34,582 nucleotides of DNA from Halochromatium sp. (GCA_010912705.1 POWB01000008.1:133127-167708); one strand, 5' to 3'. Counted from the stretch's first letter, positions 8,400 to 18,873 are shown. A program made the numbers and translations. The notes: generated by a model not told the origin, from the letters alone.

Positions 8400-8449
8400 T
8401 GGCGTTGCCCGCAGAGGCGCTCAACCAACGGCGAGGCCTGAGCCGATGA
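8399..8449 (+). other. 16-codon mini-ORF in the position of the missing murE
   Basis: Between ftsI and murF there is an open frame encoding [16 protein letters not shown]. Its ATG overlaps the ftsI stop (TGATG) and its TGA overlaps the murF start (ATGA), exactly the junctions a full murE would have here. One reading is an in-frame internal deletion of murE that left its first and last few codons and preserved coupling. Others are an assembly collapse, or a chance frame. It is not recognisable as MurE in itself, and no MurE-type ATP-binding motif is found elsewhere in the window. Confidence 0.45.
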
Positions 8450-9864
8450 GCGCACAACAACCAGACCCGCGTCCGACTGGCGCCGCCATGTGGAGCCTCA
8501 ACGAGACGGCACAAGCCATTGGTGCGCGGCTAGTCGGCGCTGACGTCAGCTATGAGGCTGTCACCACGGACAGCCGTGGCGACTGCCATGGCCGGTTGTT
8601 TGTTGCCCTTCAGGGGGAACGTTTCGATGGCCATGACTACGTTGCCAACGCGGCCGCCAGTGGCGCCGCGGCGCTGCTGGTCGACCGGCCGATGTACATC
8701 GATCTGCCACAGCTGATCGTCAAGGACACCCGGCTGGCACTCGGCCGGCTCGCGGCCGCCTGGCGCGATCGCATCCCGGCGCGACTGATCGCGATCACTG
8801 GCAGCAACGGCAAGACCACGGTCAAAGAGATGACCGCCGCGATTCTCTCGTTAGCCGGGACCACCCGTGCCACTGCCGGCAACCTCAATAATGACATCGG
8901 CATGCCACTCACACTGCTCGCCACCCGCGATGAGCAGTTCCTGATCCTGGAGATGGGCGCCAATCATCCTGGCGAGATCGGCTATCTGACCGAGATCGCT
9001 CGCCCTGAGGTCGCGCTCATCACCAATGCCGGTCGCGCTCACTTGGAGGGCTTTGGCAGTGTCGAGGGCGTCGCTCGTGCCAAAGGCGAGATCGCCCGTG
9101 GTCTGCCAGCGGACGGCACCTTCGTGGTCATGGCCGACGTCCCCTGGACAGGGCTATGGCAGCAGCTCGCCGCTGGTCGCCCCATGCTGACCTTTGGGAC
9201 CGGCCCCAGTGCTGAGGTGAGCGCCGACGAGAACGCCGTCATCCAAACTTGGGATGAGGATGGATTCCGCAGTCGCTTCATCGCCAGCATTCGGGGGCAT
9301 GAGATCGAGATCGCGCTACCGCTGGCGGGCTCGCACAATGTGCGCAACGCACTCGCCGCGATCGCTGGCGCTACCGCACTGGGCATTGATCCGGCGGTGA
9401 TCCGCGCTGGACTTGAACAGCTGGTTCCGGTCAAACGCCGGCTTCAGCCGCGTCATGCCAGCACCGGAGCCAAGCTCATTGACGATAGCTACAACGCCAA
9501 TCCCGACTCACTCGCGGCTGCCGTCGACGTCTTGACCGCGCTACCGCTACCGAAGGAAGGTCGCCATCTCGTCGTGCTCGGCGATTTCGGCGAGCTCGGG
9601 CCGGACAGCACCCAGGTTCATCAGGAGATGGGGGTTGCCGCTCGCGCCGCCGGCGCCAGCGCTCTCTACGCTGTCGGAACGCTGAGTCAGCATGCGGTTG
9701 CGGGCTTTGGCGTCGATGCCCGGCACTTTACCGATCAGGGCGCGCTGATCGAGACCCTGCTCGCCGAGACTGGTCCAGCCGACAGGCTGTTAGTCAAGGG
9801 CTCCCGGATGTCAGCGATGGATCGCGTCGCCGATGCGATCTGCGCAGATAGGGAGGCGAGCTGA
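8446..9864 (+). CDS. murF: UDP-MurNAc-tripeptide--D-alanyl-D-alanine ligase MurF
   Basis: 472 aa. It adds D-Ala-D-Ala to the UDP-MurNAc-tripeptide, completing the cytoplasmic pentapeptide. The three Mur ligase domains are seen: substrate-binding (about 15-110, with [17 protein letters not shown]), ATP-binding with the P-loop [10 protein letters not shown] (Gly119-Lys123-Thr124), [13 protein letters not shown] and [13 protein letters not shown], and the C-terminal domain with [11 protein letters not shown] and KGSRMSAMD. These motifs separate it from MurE. The family usually begins near Met15 ([12 protein letters not shown] at 8488), but that ATG has no ribosome-binding site, so the coupled ATG at 8446 is preferred. 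The substrate depends on MurE, whose gene is absent here. Confidence 0.95.
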   Translation: MSAQQPDPRPTGAAMWSLNETAQAIGARLVGADVSYEAVTTDSRGDCHGRLFVALQGERFDGHDYVANAAASGAAALLVDRPMYIDLPQLIVKDTRLALGRLAAAWRDRIPARLIAITGSNGKTTVKEMTAAILSLAGTTRATAGNLNNDIGMPLTLLATRDEQFLILEMGANHPGEIGYLTEIARPEVALITNAGRAHLEGFGSVEGVARAKGEIARGLPADGTFVVMADVPWTGLWQQLAAGRPMLTFGTGPSAEVSADENAVIQTWDEDGFRSRFIASIRGHEIEIALPLAGSHNVRNALAAIAGATALGIDPAVIRAGLEQLVPVKRRLQPRHASTGAKLIDDSYNANPDSLAAAVDVLTALPLPKEGRHLVVLGDFGELGPDSTQVHQEMGVAARAAGASALYAVGTLSQHAVAGFGVDARHFTDQGALIETLLAETGPADRLLVKGSRMSAMDRVADAICADREAS

Positions 9865-9866
9865 GT

Positions 9867-10949
9867 ATGCTCCTGCTCCTGACCGACTGGCTCAGCCAAT
9901 ATCAGAGCGGCTTTAGCGTGTTCCGCTACCTGACGCTGCGCACCATCTTGGGTGTACTGACGGCGTTGGCGATCTCCTTGTTGATCGGCCGGCCGCTGAT
10001 CCGCTGGCTGAGCGCCTACAAGGTTGGCCAAACCGTCCGCAGCGACGGGCCGCAGAGCCACTTCTCCAAGGCCGGCACGCCGACCATGGGTGGCACGCTG
10101 ATCCTGGTGGCCATCGCGGTCAGCACCCTACTCTGGGCCGACCTGCATAATCGCTTCGTCTGGGTCGTGCTCCTGACCACGCTCGCCTTCGGCGCGATCG
10201 GTCTGCTGGACGATTACCGCAAGCTGGTCTTACGAGACCCGAAAGGACTACCGGCACGCTGGAAGTACTTCTGGCAGACCGTCGCCGGCCTGGCCGCGGC
10301 CCTCTATTTATACTTCAGCGCGACCACGACCGGCGAGACGGCGCTGCTGGTGCCCTATCTCAAGGAGGTCAGCTTCCAGCTCGGCCCGCTGTTCGTGATC
10401 TTTGCCTACCTCGTGATCGTCGGCTCCAGTAATGCCGTCAATCTCACCGACGGCCTCGATGGGCTTGCCGTGCTGCCCTCGGTGATGGTCGCCGGCGGCC
10501 TCGGCATCATGGTCTATGCGGCAGGTAATGTTGAGATCGCCAGCTACTTGAAGATCCCCTATGTCGCTGATGTTGGCGAGGTCGTGATCTTCTGCGGTGC
10601 ACTCGCGGGCGCCGGCCTCGGCTTCCTTTGGTTCAACACCTATCCCGCCCAGGTCTTCATGGGCGACGTCGGCGCCTTGGCGCTGGGGGCGGCACTTGGC
10701 ACCGTTGCTGTAGTGGCTAAGCAAGAGATCGTGCTCTTCATCATGGGCGGCATCTTTGTGCTTGAGACGCTGTCGGTGATGATCCAGGTTGGCTCCTACA
10801 AGCTCACCGGTAAGCGCGTCTTTCGGATGGCGCCGCTGCACCATCACTACGAGCTCAAAGGCTGGCCAGAGCCTCGCGTCATCGTCCGCTTCTGGATCGT
10901 GACGGTGATCCTGGTCTTGGTCGGCTTGGCGAGTCTGAAGATCCGATGA
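9867..10949 (+). CDS. mraY: Phospho-N-acetylmuramoyl-pentapeptide transferase MraY
   Basis: 360 aa, the standard length. This integral membrane enzyme transfers phospho-MurNAc-pentapeptide to undecaprenyl phosphate, giving lipid I. About ten hydrophobic segments alternate with conserved cytoplasmic loops: [22 protein letters not shown] (Mg2+/catalytic Asp pair), [28 protein letters not shown], and the histidine-rich [15 protein letters not shown] near the C-terminus. It starts two bases after the murF stop. The stop overlaps the murD ATG. Confidence 0.98.
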   Translation: MLLLLTDWLSQYQSGFSVFRYLTLRTILGVLTALAISLLIGRPLIRWLSAYKVGQTVRSDGPQSHFSKAGTPTMGGTLILVAIAVSTLLWADLHNRFVWVVLLTTLAFGAIGLLDDYRKLVLRDPKGLPARWKYFWQTVAGLAAALYLYFSATTTGETALLVPYLKEVSFQLGPLFVIFAYLVIVGSSNAVNLTDGLDGLAVLPSVMVAGGLGIMVYAAGNVEIASYLKIPYVADVGEVVIFCGALAGAGLGFLWFNTYPAQVFMGDVGALALGAALGTVAVVAKQEIVLFIMGGIFVLETLSVMIQVGSYKLTGKRVFRMAPLHHHYELKGWPEPRVIVRFWIVTVILVLVGLASLKIR

Positions 10950-12316
10950 ACGGGCCTAGGGCACAGAAGATCGCGGTCGTTGGACTGGGCAAGACCGGCC
11001 TGTCCTGCGCGCGCTGGCTGCATGCACAGGGCGCCGAGATTGCGGTGCTGGACTCTCGCACCAAGCCGCCAGCGCTGGCGCAGCTGCAGTCGGAGCTGCC
11101 TGACGTTGCCGTGCTAGTCGGCGGCTTCGACGCCTCTGTCTTGATGGCGGCCGACGAGATCATCCTCAGCCCTGGGATTCCGCTCGACACGTCGGCACTG
11201 CAGGCGGCCGCCGCCAAGGGTATCCCGATCCATGGCGATATCGAGTTCTTCGCGCGTGCCACGACGGCACCAGTGATCGCGATCACCGGCTCCAACGGCA
11301 AGAGCACGGTGACCACCTTGACTGGACAGATGCTCCGATCTGCCGGGTTGAAGACCGCCGTTGGCGGCAATCTCGGCATCCCAGTCCTGGATCTGCTCAG
11401 CGCCGATGCCGACTGGTACGTGCTCGAGCTGTCCAGCTTCCAGCTCGAGACCACAGACCGACTGCCAGTGCAGACCGCCACGGTGCTCAATCTATCGCCC
11501 GACCACCTCGACCGCTATCCAAGCTTCGCCGCCTATGCGGCGGCGAAAGCGCGCATCTTTGCCCAAGCCGAACGCGCTGTCGTCAACCGCGATGATCCCA
11601 GTGCCTTGGCGCTGGCGAGCGGCGTGCCTGAGCAGATTGGCTTTACCTTAGGCGAGCCAACAAACGAGGCCGACTATGGGCTGATCGCCCAGCATCAGCA
11701 GACCTGGATCGCGCGCGGCCGCCAGCCACTGACGCCAACCGCCGAGATCCGAATGCCTGGGCGGCATAACCTAGCCAATGCCCTAGCCGCCCTGGCGCTC
11801 GCCGAGACCGCTGGCGTGAGTCCGGAGATTGGCTGTGCGGTGCTGCGCGACTTCCCCGGACTCCCGCATCGCAGCGAGCTGGTCGCCGAAAGACAGGGGG
11901 TGCGCTGGATCAATGACTCCAAGGGCACCAATCCAGGCGCAACCATCGCCGCGCTCGCCGGCATCGTCGATGAAGCTGGACACTGCGATGTTGGAGCAGA
12001 AGCCCAGGCCATACTGATCGCCGGCGGCGATGGCAAGGGCGCGGATTTCTCATCCTTAGCGCCGGTGGTCAGACGCTGTGCCCGCGCCGTCGTCTTGATC
12101 GGCCGCGACGCGCCGCTGCTCGAGCAGGCCCTGAGCGACACCGCCCCCCTGCATCGAGCCGTCAGCATGGATGAGGCCGTTCAACTCGCCGACCGTCTGG
12201 CCCAGCCCGGCGACTCGATTCTGTTGTCGCCGGCCTGCGCCAGCTTCGACATGTTTGACGACTATCAGCATCGCGGCCGCGCCTTTGCGACGGCGGTTGC
12301 AGGGTTAGCGCCATGA
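10946..12316 (+). CDS. murD: UDP-N-acetylmuramoyl-L-alanine--D-glutamate ligase MurD
   Basis: 456 aa. It adds D-glutamate to UDP-MurNAc-L-Ala in the cytoplasm. The N-terminal Rossmann-like domain opens with [17 protein letters not shown] and holds LSPGIPLDT. The central ligase domain has the P-loop GSNGKSTVT (Gly115-Lys119-Ser120) and [10 protein letters not shown]. The C-terminal domain shows the MurD-specific blocks [32 protein letters not shown] and [22 protein letters not shown] overlaps join it to mraY and to ftsW. Confidence 0.97.
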   Translation: MNGPRAQKIAVVGLGKTGLSCARWLHAQGAEIAVLDSRTKPPALAQLQSELPDVAVLVGGFDASVLMAADEIILSPGIPLDTSALQAAAAKGIPIHGDIEFFARATTAPVIAITGSNGKSTVTTLTGQMLRSAGLKTAVGGNLGIPVLDLLSADADWYVLELSSFQLETTDRLPVQTATVLNLSPDHLDRYPSFAAYAAAKARIFAQAERAVVNRDDPSALALASGVPEQIGFTLGEPTNEADYGLIAQHQQTWIARGRQPLTPTAEIRMPGRHNLANALAALALAETAGVSPEIGCAVLRDFPGLPHRSELVAERQGVRWINDSKGTNPGATIAALAGIVDEAGHCDVGAEAQAILIAGGDGKGADFSSLAPVVRRCARAVVLIGRDAPLLEQALSDTAPLHRAVSMDEAVQLADRLAQPGDSILLSPACASFDMFDDYQHRGRAFATAVAGLAP

Positions 12317-13578
12317 CTTCAGCACGCCATTCCATACGGCCTTCCGCTACAAGATCGAGCGCATCCCCGCTGCGCGGCCGGGGGCGGCGGCGCGACCGCG
12401 CCGAGCCGATCGTCGAGGGTCTGCTGTTGGTCTGCGTCCTCGGATTGCTCGGGCTTGGGTTCGTGATGGTCGCCTCGGCCTCACTACCGATTGGCGCTCG
12501 CGACTATAGCGACCCCTTCTTCTTTGTGATCCGGCATAGCATGGCCCTCGGACTCGCGTTGTTCTGCGGGCTGATCTGCTTTGCCATCCCGGTCCAGGTC
12601 TGGGAGCGTTCGGGCATCTGGCTCTTGCTGTTCAGCTGCGGTCTGTTGCTGCTGGTTCTGGCGCCCGGTATCGGCCGCACCGCCGGTGGCGCAACCCGCT
12701 GGATCCCGCTCGGGCCATTCAGTCTGCAGCCCTCTGAGTTGGTCAAGTTCGTGGCGGTGATCTATCTATCGGGCTATCTCGTCCGCCACCAACTCGAGGT
12801 CAGCAGATCATTGCTCGGCTTCATTCGGCCACTAATCCCGATCGCTATCGCCGCCAGTCTGATCATGCTGCAGCCGGATTTCGGCACCACTGTGGTTCTG
12901 CTCGCGACCATGCTTGGAATTTTGCTCCTCGGCGGCATCGCCTTATGGCCGTTCGGACTGCTGCTGACCGCGGTCATCCTAGGACTCGGCCTGCTGATCT
13001 GGATCGAGCCCTATCGACTCGAACGGGTGCTTTCCTTCATCGACGCCTTCGATGACCCCTTCAATACCGACTATCAGCTCAGCCATGCGCTGATCGCCAT
13101 GGGCCGTGGCGAGTGGTTCGGTGTTGGGCTCGGGAGCGGCATCCAAAAGCAGTTCTATCTTCCCGAGGCGCATACCGACTTCCTGCTAGCCGTGATCGGC
13201 GAGGAGTTGGGTGTGCTGGGCGTGATTGGCGTCATCTTGACCTTTGCCTTGATCACCTGGCGTGCCTTCGCCATCGGCGCGCGCGCCCAGGCCATCGGCG
13301 ATGATTTCTCAGCCTATGCCGCGCATGGCTTCGGGCTGTTGCTTGGGATGCAGGCCTTCATTAGCGCTGGCGTCAATACCGGCCTGTTGCCAACCAAGGG
13401 CTTGACCCTGCCCTTTGTCAGCTATGGCAGTAATGCCCTGATCGTCTCAGTGATGATCGCCGCGGTGCTACTGCGCATCGACTTCGAGCTGCGGCGCAAG
13501 GACAACCGACCACTGCCGGAGGCCGGCGTTGCCCCCAGCATGAGCGCACCGAGGGGGATCAGATGGCGCCGCGCATAG
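12313..13578 (+). CDS. ftsW: Septal peptidoglycan polymerase FtsW (SEDS family)
   Basis: 421 aa. A basic, disordered N-terminal tail of about 33 residues precedes roughly ten transmembrane helices. SEDS hallmarks include RTAGGATRWIPLGPFSLQPSE (about 117-137; the GGA/W-P-LG segment), LQPDFGTTVVLL with the catalytic-type Asp, the long extracellular loop ending GLGSGIQKQFYLPEAHTDF, and GLLPTKGLTLPFVSYGS. FtsW polymerises lipid II at the septum together with FtsI. It starts in an ATGA overlap with murD and ends 16 bases inside murG. Position and the intact FtsW order argue against RodA. Confidence 0.96.
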   Translation: MTSARHSIRPSATRSSASPLRGRGRRRDRAEPIVEGLLLVCVLGLLGLGFVMVASASLPIGARDYSDPFFFVIRHSMALGLALFCGLICFAIPVQVWERSGIWLLLFSCGLLLLVLAPGIGRTAGGATRWIPLGPFSLQPSELVKFVAVIYLSGYLVRHQLEVSRSLLGFIRPLIPIAIAASLIMLQPDFGTTVVLLATMLGILLLGGIALWPFGLLLTAVILGLGLLIWIEPYRLERVLSFIDAFDDPFNTDYQLSHALIAMGRGEWFGVGLGSGIQKQFYLPEAHTDFLLAVIGEELGVLGVIGVILTFALITWRAFAIGARAQAIGDDFSAYAAHGFGLLLGMQAFISAGVNTGLLPTKGLTLPFVSYGSNALIVSVMIAAVLLRIDFELRRKDNRPLPEAGVAPSMSAPRGIRWRRA

Positions 13579-14639
13579 CGATCATGGCCGGTGGTACCGG
13601 CGGGCACGTGTTCCCAGCACTCGCGGTCGCCGAGGCGCTGCGCGCGCGCGGGGCCGATGTATGCTGGCTCGGCACCCGTGCCGGCATCGAGGCGCGCTTG
13701 GTCCCTGAGCAGGGCTTCGAGATCGAATGGCTCTCGGTCGCGGGGGTTCGCGGTAAAGGGCTCGGAACGCTGCTGGCCGCGCCCTTACGGCTTGCCGGCG
13801 CGCTCGGTGAGGCTGCGGGCATCCTCAAGCGCCGCGACCCGGCAGCCGTGCTCGGTATGGGCGGTTTCGCCTCGGGTCCGGGCGGCATCGCCGCGCGGCT
13901 GCAGCGCCGGCCATTGCTGATCCAAGAGCAGAACAGCGTGCCGGGCATGACCAACCAATGGCTGGCGCGTGTGGCTGACCGGGTATTCGAGGCCTTTCCG
14001 CAGAGCTTTCCGAGCGCGCGACGGGCCATCACGACCGGCAACCCGGTGCGCGCCGAGATCGCTGCACTGCCGCCGCCGGAACAGCGTCTGGCAGGGCGCA
14101 GTGGTCCGGCTCGTCTGCTCGTACTGGGCGGCTCACTTGGCGCCCAAGCCTTGAACGAGACCCTTGCGCAAGCCCTCGCCCGGCTGCCAGCCTCATTGCA
14201 TCCAGCGGTGCGGCATCAGGCCGGGGAGCGGACCTTAGCGCTCGCCCAACAGGCCTATGCCGATGCGGGTGTGGCAGCCGAGGTCAGGCCCTTCATTGCG
14301 GACATGGCCGCGGCCTATGCCTGGGCCGATCTGGTCGTCTGCCGCAGTGGCGCCCTCACCGTCTCCGAACTCGCTGCCGCCGGGCTGCCGGCCATCCTGG
14401 TGCCCTATCCACATGCGGTCGACGATCATCAGGTCGGCAATGCGCGTTGGCTCAGTGAGGCCGGTGCCGCCCAGCTACTCCTACAGCGCGAGATGAGCGC
14501 TGAGCGGCTCGCCGCCCTGCTCGAACCACTGCTCAGTGATCCGCCGCTGCGGCTGCGTATGGCGCAAGCCGCACGCGCCAAGGCCCAGCCGGATGCGGCC
14601 GAGCGCATCGCCGACGCCTGCCTGGAGCTGGCGCGATGA
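13563..14639 (+). CDS. murG: Lipid II synthase MurG (GlcNAc transferase)
   Basis: 358 aa. A GT-B fold glycosyltransferase that transfers GlcNAc from UDP-GlcNAc to lipid I on the cytoplasmic membrane face. The first glycine-rich loop [17 protein letters not shown] (about 7-23) and second [14 protein letters not shown] are present. The donor site is seen as [47 protein letters not shown] and [16 protein letters not shown]. The start lies 16 bases inside ftsW and the stop overlaps the murC ATG. Confidence 0.97.
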   Translation: MAPRIAIMAGGTGGHVFPALAVAEALRARGADVCWLGTRAGIEARLVPEQGFEIEWLSVAGVRGKGLGTLLAAPLRLAGALGEAAGILKRRDPAAVLGMGGFASGPGGIAARLQRRPLLIQEQNSVPGMTNQWLARVADRVFEAFPQSFPSARRAITTGNPVRAEIAALPPPEQRLAGRSGPARLLVLGGSLGAQALNETLAQALARLPASLHPAVRHQAGERTLALAQQAYADAGVAAEVRPFIADMAAAYAWADLVVCRSGALTVSELAAAGLPAILVPYPHAVDDHQVGNARWLSEAGAAQLLLQREMSAERLAALLEPLLSDPPLRLRMAQAARAKAQPDAAERIADACLELAR

Positions 14640-16069
14640 ACGCCGCTCATCGTACCCACAGCGCGGCCAACATGGGCCGCATGCGACGCCTGCATTTCGT
14701 CGGCATCGGCGGTGCCGGCATGAGCGGCATCGCTGAGCTGATGGCCAACCTCGGTTATGAGGTCCAGGGCTCCGATCAGCGCGAGAACGAGGTCGTGCGC
14801 CGCCTCGGTGACCTTGGTGTGGACTGTTTCATCGGCCATCGCGCCGAGCAGGTCGCCGATGTTGATGTGGTGGTGGTCTCGACCGCCATCGACGAGGATA
14901 ACCCAGAGATCCTCGCCGCCCGTGCAGCCCGCATCCCGGTAGTGCGCCGGGCCGAGATGCTAGCTGAGCTGATGCGCTTCCACTATGGCGTTGCCGTCGC
15001 CGGCACCCATGGCAAGACCACCACCACCAGCCTGATCGCCAGCGTACTGGCCGAGGCGAATCTGGACCCGACCTTCGTCATCGGCGGTCTGCTCAACAGC
15101 GCTGGCGCCAACGCCCGTCTCGGCAGCAGTAAGTATCTGATCGCCGAGGCCGATGAGAGCGATGCCTCGTTCCTCTATCTGCAACCGATGTTGGCCGTGG
15201 TGACCAATATCGACGCCGATCACATGCGCACCTATGGCAACGATTTCGATCGGTTGCGCAGCACCTTCAAGGAGTTCATCCATCACCTGCCGTTCTACGG
15301 GCTGGCGGTACTCTGCATCGATGATCCTGAGGTCGCGGCGCTGATCCCATCGATCTCGCGCCCGGTGCGAACCTATGGCACCGACGCGCAAGCCGATGTG
15401 CGTGCGCTCAATATCCGCCAGCAAGGACTGCGGATGCGCTTCGAGGTCGCCCATGCCGAGGCTGCCGAGCCGTTCCCGGTCGAGCTCAATCTGCCCGGGC
15501 GACATAATGTCCTGAACGCGCTCGCGGCGATCGCGATCGCACTCGAGCTGGGGGTTGAGGAAACCGCGATCCAGCATGCGCTGAGCACCTTCGCTGGCAT
15601 TGGGCGGCGCTTCGTGGTCCATGAATGCCCACTGCACGACGGACGCTCCGTCACCCTGATCGACGACTACGGTCATCACCCCCGTGAGCTGGCCGCCACC
15701 ATCGAGGCCGCTCGCGGCGGCTGGCCCGGTCAGCGCCTGGTGCTGCTATTCCAGCCGCACCGCTATTCGCGCACCCAGGAGCAGTTCGACGACTTCGCGC
15801 AGGTGCTCTCGGAGGTCGATCTGCTGGTCTTGTCTGAGGTCTATGCCGCCGGCGAGCAGCCGATCCCAGGCGCGGATGGTCGCAGTCTGAGCCGAGCGGT
15901 GCGCTCGCGCGGACAGGTCGAGCCGGTCTTTGCCCAACGCCTGACCGAAGTGCCAGCGCTGCTCGATAGCCTGCTCGAATCCGGCGATCTGCTCCTAGTC
16001 TCCGGCGCAGGCGATATCGGCCAGCTCGCGGCACGCCTACCGAGCCTGCTCAGCGAGGCACCGCGATGA
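14636..16069 (+). CDS. murC: UDP-N-acetylmuramate--L-alanine ligase MurC
   Basis: 477 aa. It adds L-alanine to UDP-MurNAc, the first stem-peptide step. The N-terminal nucleotide-binding domain opens [17 protein letters not shown] (about 18-34). The ATP P-loop is GTHGKTTTT (Gly123-Lys127-Thr128), followed by [14 protein letters not shown] and [13 protein letters not shown], then [18 protein letters not shown] and [10 protein letters not shown], all MurC-specific. Met12 is an alternative start, but the coupled ATG overlapping the murG stop is preferred. The last 24 bases before the murB ATG resemble the repeat unit inside murB. Confidence 0.97.
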   Translation: MNAAHRTHSAANMGRMRRLHFVGIGGAGMSGIAELMANLGYEVQGSDQRENEVVRRLGDLGVDCFIGHRAEQVADVDVVVVSTAIDEDNPEILAARAARIPVVRRAEMLAELMRFHYGVAVAGTHGKTTTTSLIASVLAEANLDPTFVIGGLLNSAGANARLGSSKYLIAEADESDASFLYLQPMLAVVTNIDADHMRTYGNDFDRLRSTFKEFIHHLPFYGLAVLCIDDPEVAALIPSISRPVRTYGTDAQADVRALNIRQQGLRMRFEVAHAEAAEPFPVELNLPGRHNVLNALAAIAIALELGVEETAIQHALSTFAGIGRRFVVHECPLHDGRSVTLIDDYGHHPRELAATIEAARGGWPGQRLVLLFQPHRYSRTQEQFDDFAQVLSEVDLLVLSEVYAAGEQPIPGADGRSLSRAVRSRGQVEPVFAQRLTEVPALLDSLLESGDLLLVSGAGDIGQLAARLPSLLSEAPR

Positions 16070-16215
16070 CCAAGCCTGCACGACGACCCGCGGCGATGAG
16101 CATGCCTGCCCAGGGCGCGCTCATGCACCAGCCCGCTGAGCGAGGTCCAGCAATGGTCGAGCCTGCTGGGCGAGAAGCGACGATGCCCAGACTTGCTGAG
16201 TGCGCAACAGCCATG
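16042..16215 (+). repeat. 30-bp imperfect tandem repeats spanning the murC/murB junction
   Basis: Aligned on ATG, the units end at the ATGs at 16066, 16096, 16123, 16153, 16183 and 16213. The steps are 30, 27, 30, 30 and 30 bases. The 24 bases before most of these ATGs resemble NAGCCTGCTGAGCGAG followed by about eight variable bases ending near GC. The best copies precede 16066, 16153 and 16183; those before 16096 and 16123 are more diverged. The first copy lies in the murC 3' end and contains the presumed murB Shine-Dalgarno (GCGAGG). The later ones lie inside murB and encode a decapeptide of the form M-x-x-P-A-x-x-x-A-x. Confidence 0.75.
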
Positions 16216-17094
16216 CCCGCGCTACGCGGCGAGCTGCGCCAGAACGAGCCGCTCGCCCGCTATACGAGCTGGCGCGTCGGTGGTCCAGCCAAGCGCCTAT
16301 ACCGGCCGGCCGACGCCCAGGATCTAGTCCTGTTCCTGAGCGGGATGGACGCCGATGAGCCGCTGTTCTGGCTTGGCCTCGGCAGCAACCTGCTGATCAG
16401 CGACGCTGGCTTTGCGGGAACGCTCATCCATACGCAAGGTTGCTTGAACAACATCAGCCTAGTGTCCGATCAGGCGATTCGTGTCGAGGCCGGCGCCAGC
16501 TGTGCCAAGGTCGCCCGCTTTGCCAGCCGCCAGGGCCTCGTTGGTGCTGAGTTTCTCGCCGGCATCCCCGGCACCCTAGGTGGCGCCTTAGCAATGAACG
16601 CCGGTGCCTGGGGTGGTGAGACCTGGCCGCTGGTGCGCTCTGTGCGCACCATCGACCGGCAAGGCCAGATCCGTGAGCGCGCTCAGGCAGAGTTCCGCTA
16701 CGGCTATCGGCAGGTCGATGGTCCTGATGGCGAGTGGTTCCTCGGCGCCGACCTGGTCCTCGAGCCCGGTGATACCGAGGCTGCACAGGCGCGCATCCGT
16801 GAGCTGCTCGACCAGCGCGCGGCGACCCAGCCAACTGGCGTACCAAGCTGTGGCTCGGTATTTCGCAACCCCGCTGGCGATCACGCCGCGCGCCTGATCG
16901 AAGCCGCTGGGCTCAAGGGCACAAGGCTTGGTGGCGCCGAGGTCTCGCCTAAGCATGCCAACTTCATCATCAACCTCGGTGACGCCACAGCAGCCGATAT
17001 CGCCGGATTGATCGACCTCGTCCGCACCGAGGTCGAGCGCTGCAGCGGAATCCGTCTGCAAACAGAGGTTCGCCGCCTAGGAGCATTCGCATGA
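16066..17094 (+). CDS. murB: UDP-N-acetylenolpyruvoylglucosamine reductase MurB (type II), with N-terminal repeat extension
   Basis: 342 aa. A FAD enzyme that reduces UDP-GlcNAc-enolpyruvate to UDP-MurNAc with NADPH. The catalytic core begins near Met50: [37 protein letters not shown] (FAD binding), [24 protein letters not shown], and [18 protein letters not shown] with the proton-donor-type Ser. This is the shorter type II MurB. Residues 1-49 are not part of the known fold. They are five short repeats, each starting with Met (1, 11, 20, 30, 40), rich in Pro, Ala and Met. Six in-frame ATGs are thus possible starts. The first overlaps the murC stop (ATGA), is preceded by GAGG, and is chosen. 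Confidence 0.93.
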   Translation: MTKPARRPAAMSMPAQGALMHQPAERGPAMVEPAGREATMPRLAECATAMPALRGELRQNEPLARYTSWRVGGPAKRLYRPADAQDLVLFLSGMDADEPLFWLGLGSNLLISDAGFAGTLIHTQGCLNNISLVSDQAIRVEAGASCAKVARFASRQGLVGAEFLAGIPGTLGGALAMNAGAWGGETWPLVRSVRTIDRQGQIRERAQAEFRYGYRQVDGPDGEWFLGADLVLEPGDTEAAQARIRELLDQRAATQPTGVPSCGSVFRNPAGDHAARLIEAAGLKGTRLGGAEVSPKHANFIINLGDATAADIAGLIDLVRTEVERCSGIRLQTEVRRLGAFA

Positions 17095-18071
17095 AGACCC
17101 TGGTTCCCAACCTCTTAGCGACTAGCCCCATTGATCCGGCCCGCTATGGCCGGGTTGCGCTGATCCTCGGCGGCACCTCGGATGAGCGCCCGATCTCACT
17201 GAAGAGCGGCGCTGCGGTGCTCGCCGCGCTGCAGCGACTCGGCGTCGATGTGACGCCGGTTGATCCGGCCGACACCCTCGGCAGTGCCTTCTTCCAGGTC
17301 GTTAATCCCAAGCGCTTCGATCGCGCCTTCCTGATCCTGCACGGTCGCGGGGGCGAGGACGGCCAGATCCAAGGCGCGCTTGAGACCCTAGGGCTGCCCT
17401 ATACCGGTTCTGGGGTGCTCGGCTCGGCGATCGGGATGGACAAGTACCGGACCAAGCAGATCTGGAGCGGCATTGGCCTACCGACAGCCGAGTTCGCGCT
17501 GATCCTCGATGAAGCCGATCTTGAGCAGGCGAGCGAGCTTGGCTTTCCGCTGATGATCAAGCCCGCGCATGAAGGCTCCAGCCTCGGCATGGCGCGCGCC
17601 AATAACCGCGCCGAGCTGATCACCGCTTGGCGTGCAGCAGCCGAGCTTGATGCGGTTGTGCTCGCCGAGCGATGGCTGACCGGTGCCGAGTACACCTGCG
17701 CCATCCTCGGCGAGCAGGCGCTGCCGCTGATCCGACTCGAGACGCCGAACCTCTTCTACGATTTCGAGGCCAAGTATCAGGCCAACAGTACCGCCTATCT
17801 CTGCCCCTGTGGACTCCCAGAGCCCCTCGAGGCCGAGTATCAGGCACTGTGCCTAGCGGCCTTTCGCGCCGTCGGCGGCCATGGCTGGGGTCGCGTCGAC
17901 TTCATGCTCGATGATGCTGATAGCCCGCGGCTGCTGGAAGTCAACACGATCCCTGGGATGACCGATCACAGCTTGGTGCCAATGGCCGCACAGGCCGCTG
18001 GCATCGACTTCGATCATCTCTGTGCCTGTATTCTCGAGACCAGCATGGAGGAGAGCGCATCCCATGACTGA
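17091..18071 (+). CDS. ddl: D-alanine--D-alanine ligase Ddl
   Basis: 326 aa. An ATP-grasp ligase that makes the D-Ala-D-Ala used by MurF. Visible blocks: VALILGGTSDERPISLKSGAA (N-terminal domain), LHGRGGEDGQIQGALE, LPYTGSGVLGSAIGMDK, PLMIKPAHEGSSLGM (ATP-binding strand and loop), EYTCAILGEQALP, and the metal and product site GWGRVDFMLDD with LLEVNTIPGMTDHSLVPMAA. The DdlB type is typical of dcw clusters. It begins in an ATGA overlap with murB and overlaps the chosen ftsQ start by eight bases. Confidence 0.97.
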   Translation: MKTLVPNLLATSPIDPARYGRVALILGGTSDERPISLKSGAAVLAALQRLGVDVTPVDPADTLGSAFFQVVNPKRFDRAFLILHGRGGEDGQIQGALETLGLPYTGSGVLGSAIGMDKYRTKQIWSGIGLPTAEFALILDEADLEQASELGFPLMIKPAHEGSSLGMARANNRAELITAWRAAAELDAVVLAERWLTGAEYTCAILGEQALPLIRLETPNLFYDFEAKYQANSTAYLCPCGLPEPLEAEYQALCLAAFRAVGGHGWGRVDFMLDDADSPRLLEVNTIPGMTDHSLVPMAAQAAGIDFDHLCACILETSMEESASHD

Positions 18072-18849
18072 GCGCACAGATACGATGCCAATGCAAGCGG
18101 CCGCGCAACCGATGACACGCCTGACCTTGATCGCCCGGCTGTTGACTGCCCTACTGATGATCGGCGGGCTGATTGGCGCTGGCTGGATCGGACTGCAGTG
18201 GGAGCCAACGCTATTACCGATCCGCGCCATCAGCATCGAGGGCGAGATGCATGGGCTCTCACGCGAGGCATTGCAACAGACCATCAGCAAGGAGATCAGT
18301 GGCGGCATCCTAACGCAGAACCTGGCGACACTGCGGACGCGAGTGCAGGCCTTGCCTTGGATCGAGCAGGCAACGGCGCGGCGCATCTGGCCTGACCGTA
18401 TTCAGATCACCGTGCGCGAGCACAGCGCGATCGCGCGTTGGAATGAGAGCGGGTTGGTGACCGAGCAGGGTGTGGTGTTTCGCCCGAGCGACGGACGGCT
18501 CCCGGCTGGACTCGCACGCCTCGGTGCCGCTGATGATGAGCAGGCACCCGAGGTCGTCACCCGCTTTCTCGATTGGGGCTCACGGCTGCTTGTGCTCGGA
18601 CTCATCGTCGACGGGGTTCATCGCGACGCACGCGGCGACTGGTCGATCGAATTGCTCGGCGGCACCGATGTCTTGCTCGGCACCGACGACATCGAGCAGC
18701 GGCTTGAGCGCTTGATCACGGCCTATAGCCAGATCGAGGCGATTGGCATTCCAACCAGGCTCGACCTCCGCTACGCCAATGGTCTCGCGGTACGTTGGCT
18801 GCCGGTCGGCAACAACACCGGTGGCCCCAAACGCATCGCGGCTAATTGA
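18064..18849 (+). CDS. ftsQ: Cell division protein FtsQ
   Basis: 261 aa from ATG 18064, which follows a GGAGGAG stretch at slightly long spacing. An ATG at 18022 deeper inside ddl is less likely. A cytoplasmic tail, one membrane segment (about 22-42) and a periplasmic POTRA domain (about 50-122, from LLPIRAISIEGEM to IWPDRIQITVREHSAIARWN) are followed by the beta domain ending in GIPTRLDLRYANGLAVRW. FtsQ scaffolds FtsL/FtsB and recruits the late divisome. The WPDRIQITVREH stretch is highly characteristic. A gap of 24 bases leads to ftsA. Confidence 0.95.
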   Translation: MTERTDTMPMQAAAQPMTRLTLIARLLTALLMIGGLIGAGWIGLQWEPTLLPIRAISIEGEMHGLSREALQQTISKEISGGILTQNLATLRTRVQALPWIEQATARRIWPDRIQITVREHSAIARWNESGLVTEQGVVFRPSDGRLPAGLARLGAADDEQAPEVVTRFLDWGSRLLVLGLIVDGVHRDARGDWSIELLGGTDVLLGTDDIEQRLERLITAYSQIEAIGIPTRLDLRYANGLAVRWLPVGNNTGGPKRIAAN

Positions 18850-18873
18850 TTATCACATTCGGAGCGGATCTGC

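Noticed and set aside
18022..18063. Upstream ATG for ftsQ
   Set aside because: Overlaps ddl by 50 bases and adds residues without family match; ATG 18064 has a better ribosome-binding site.
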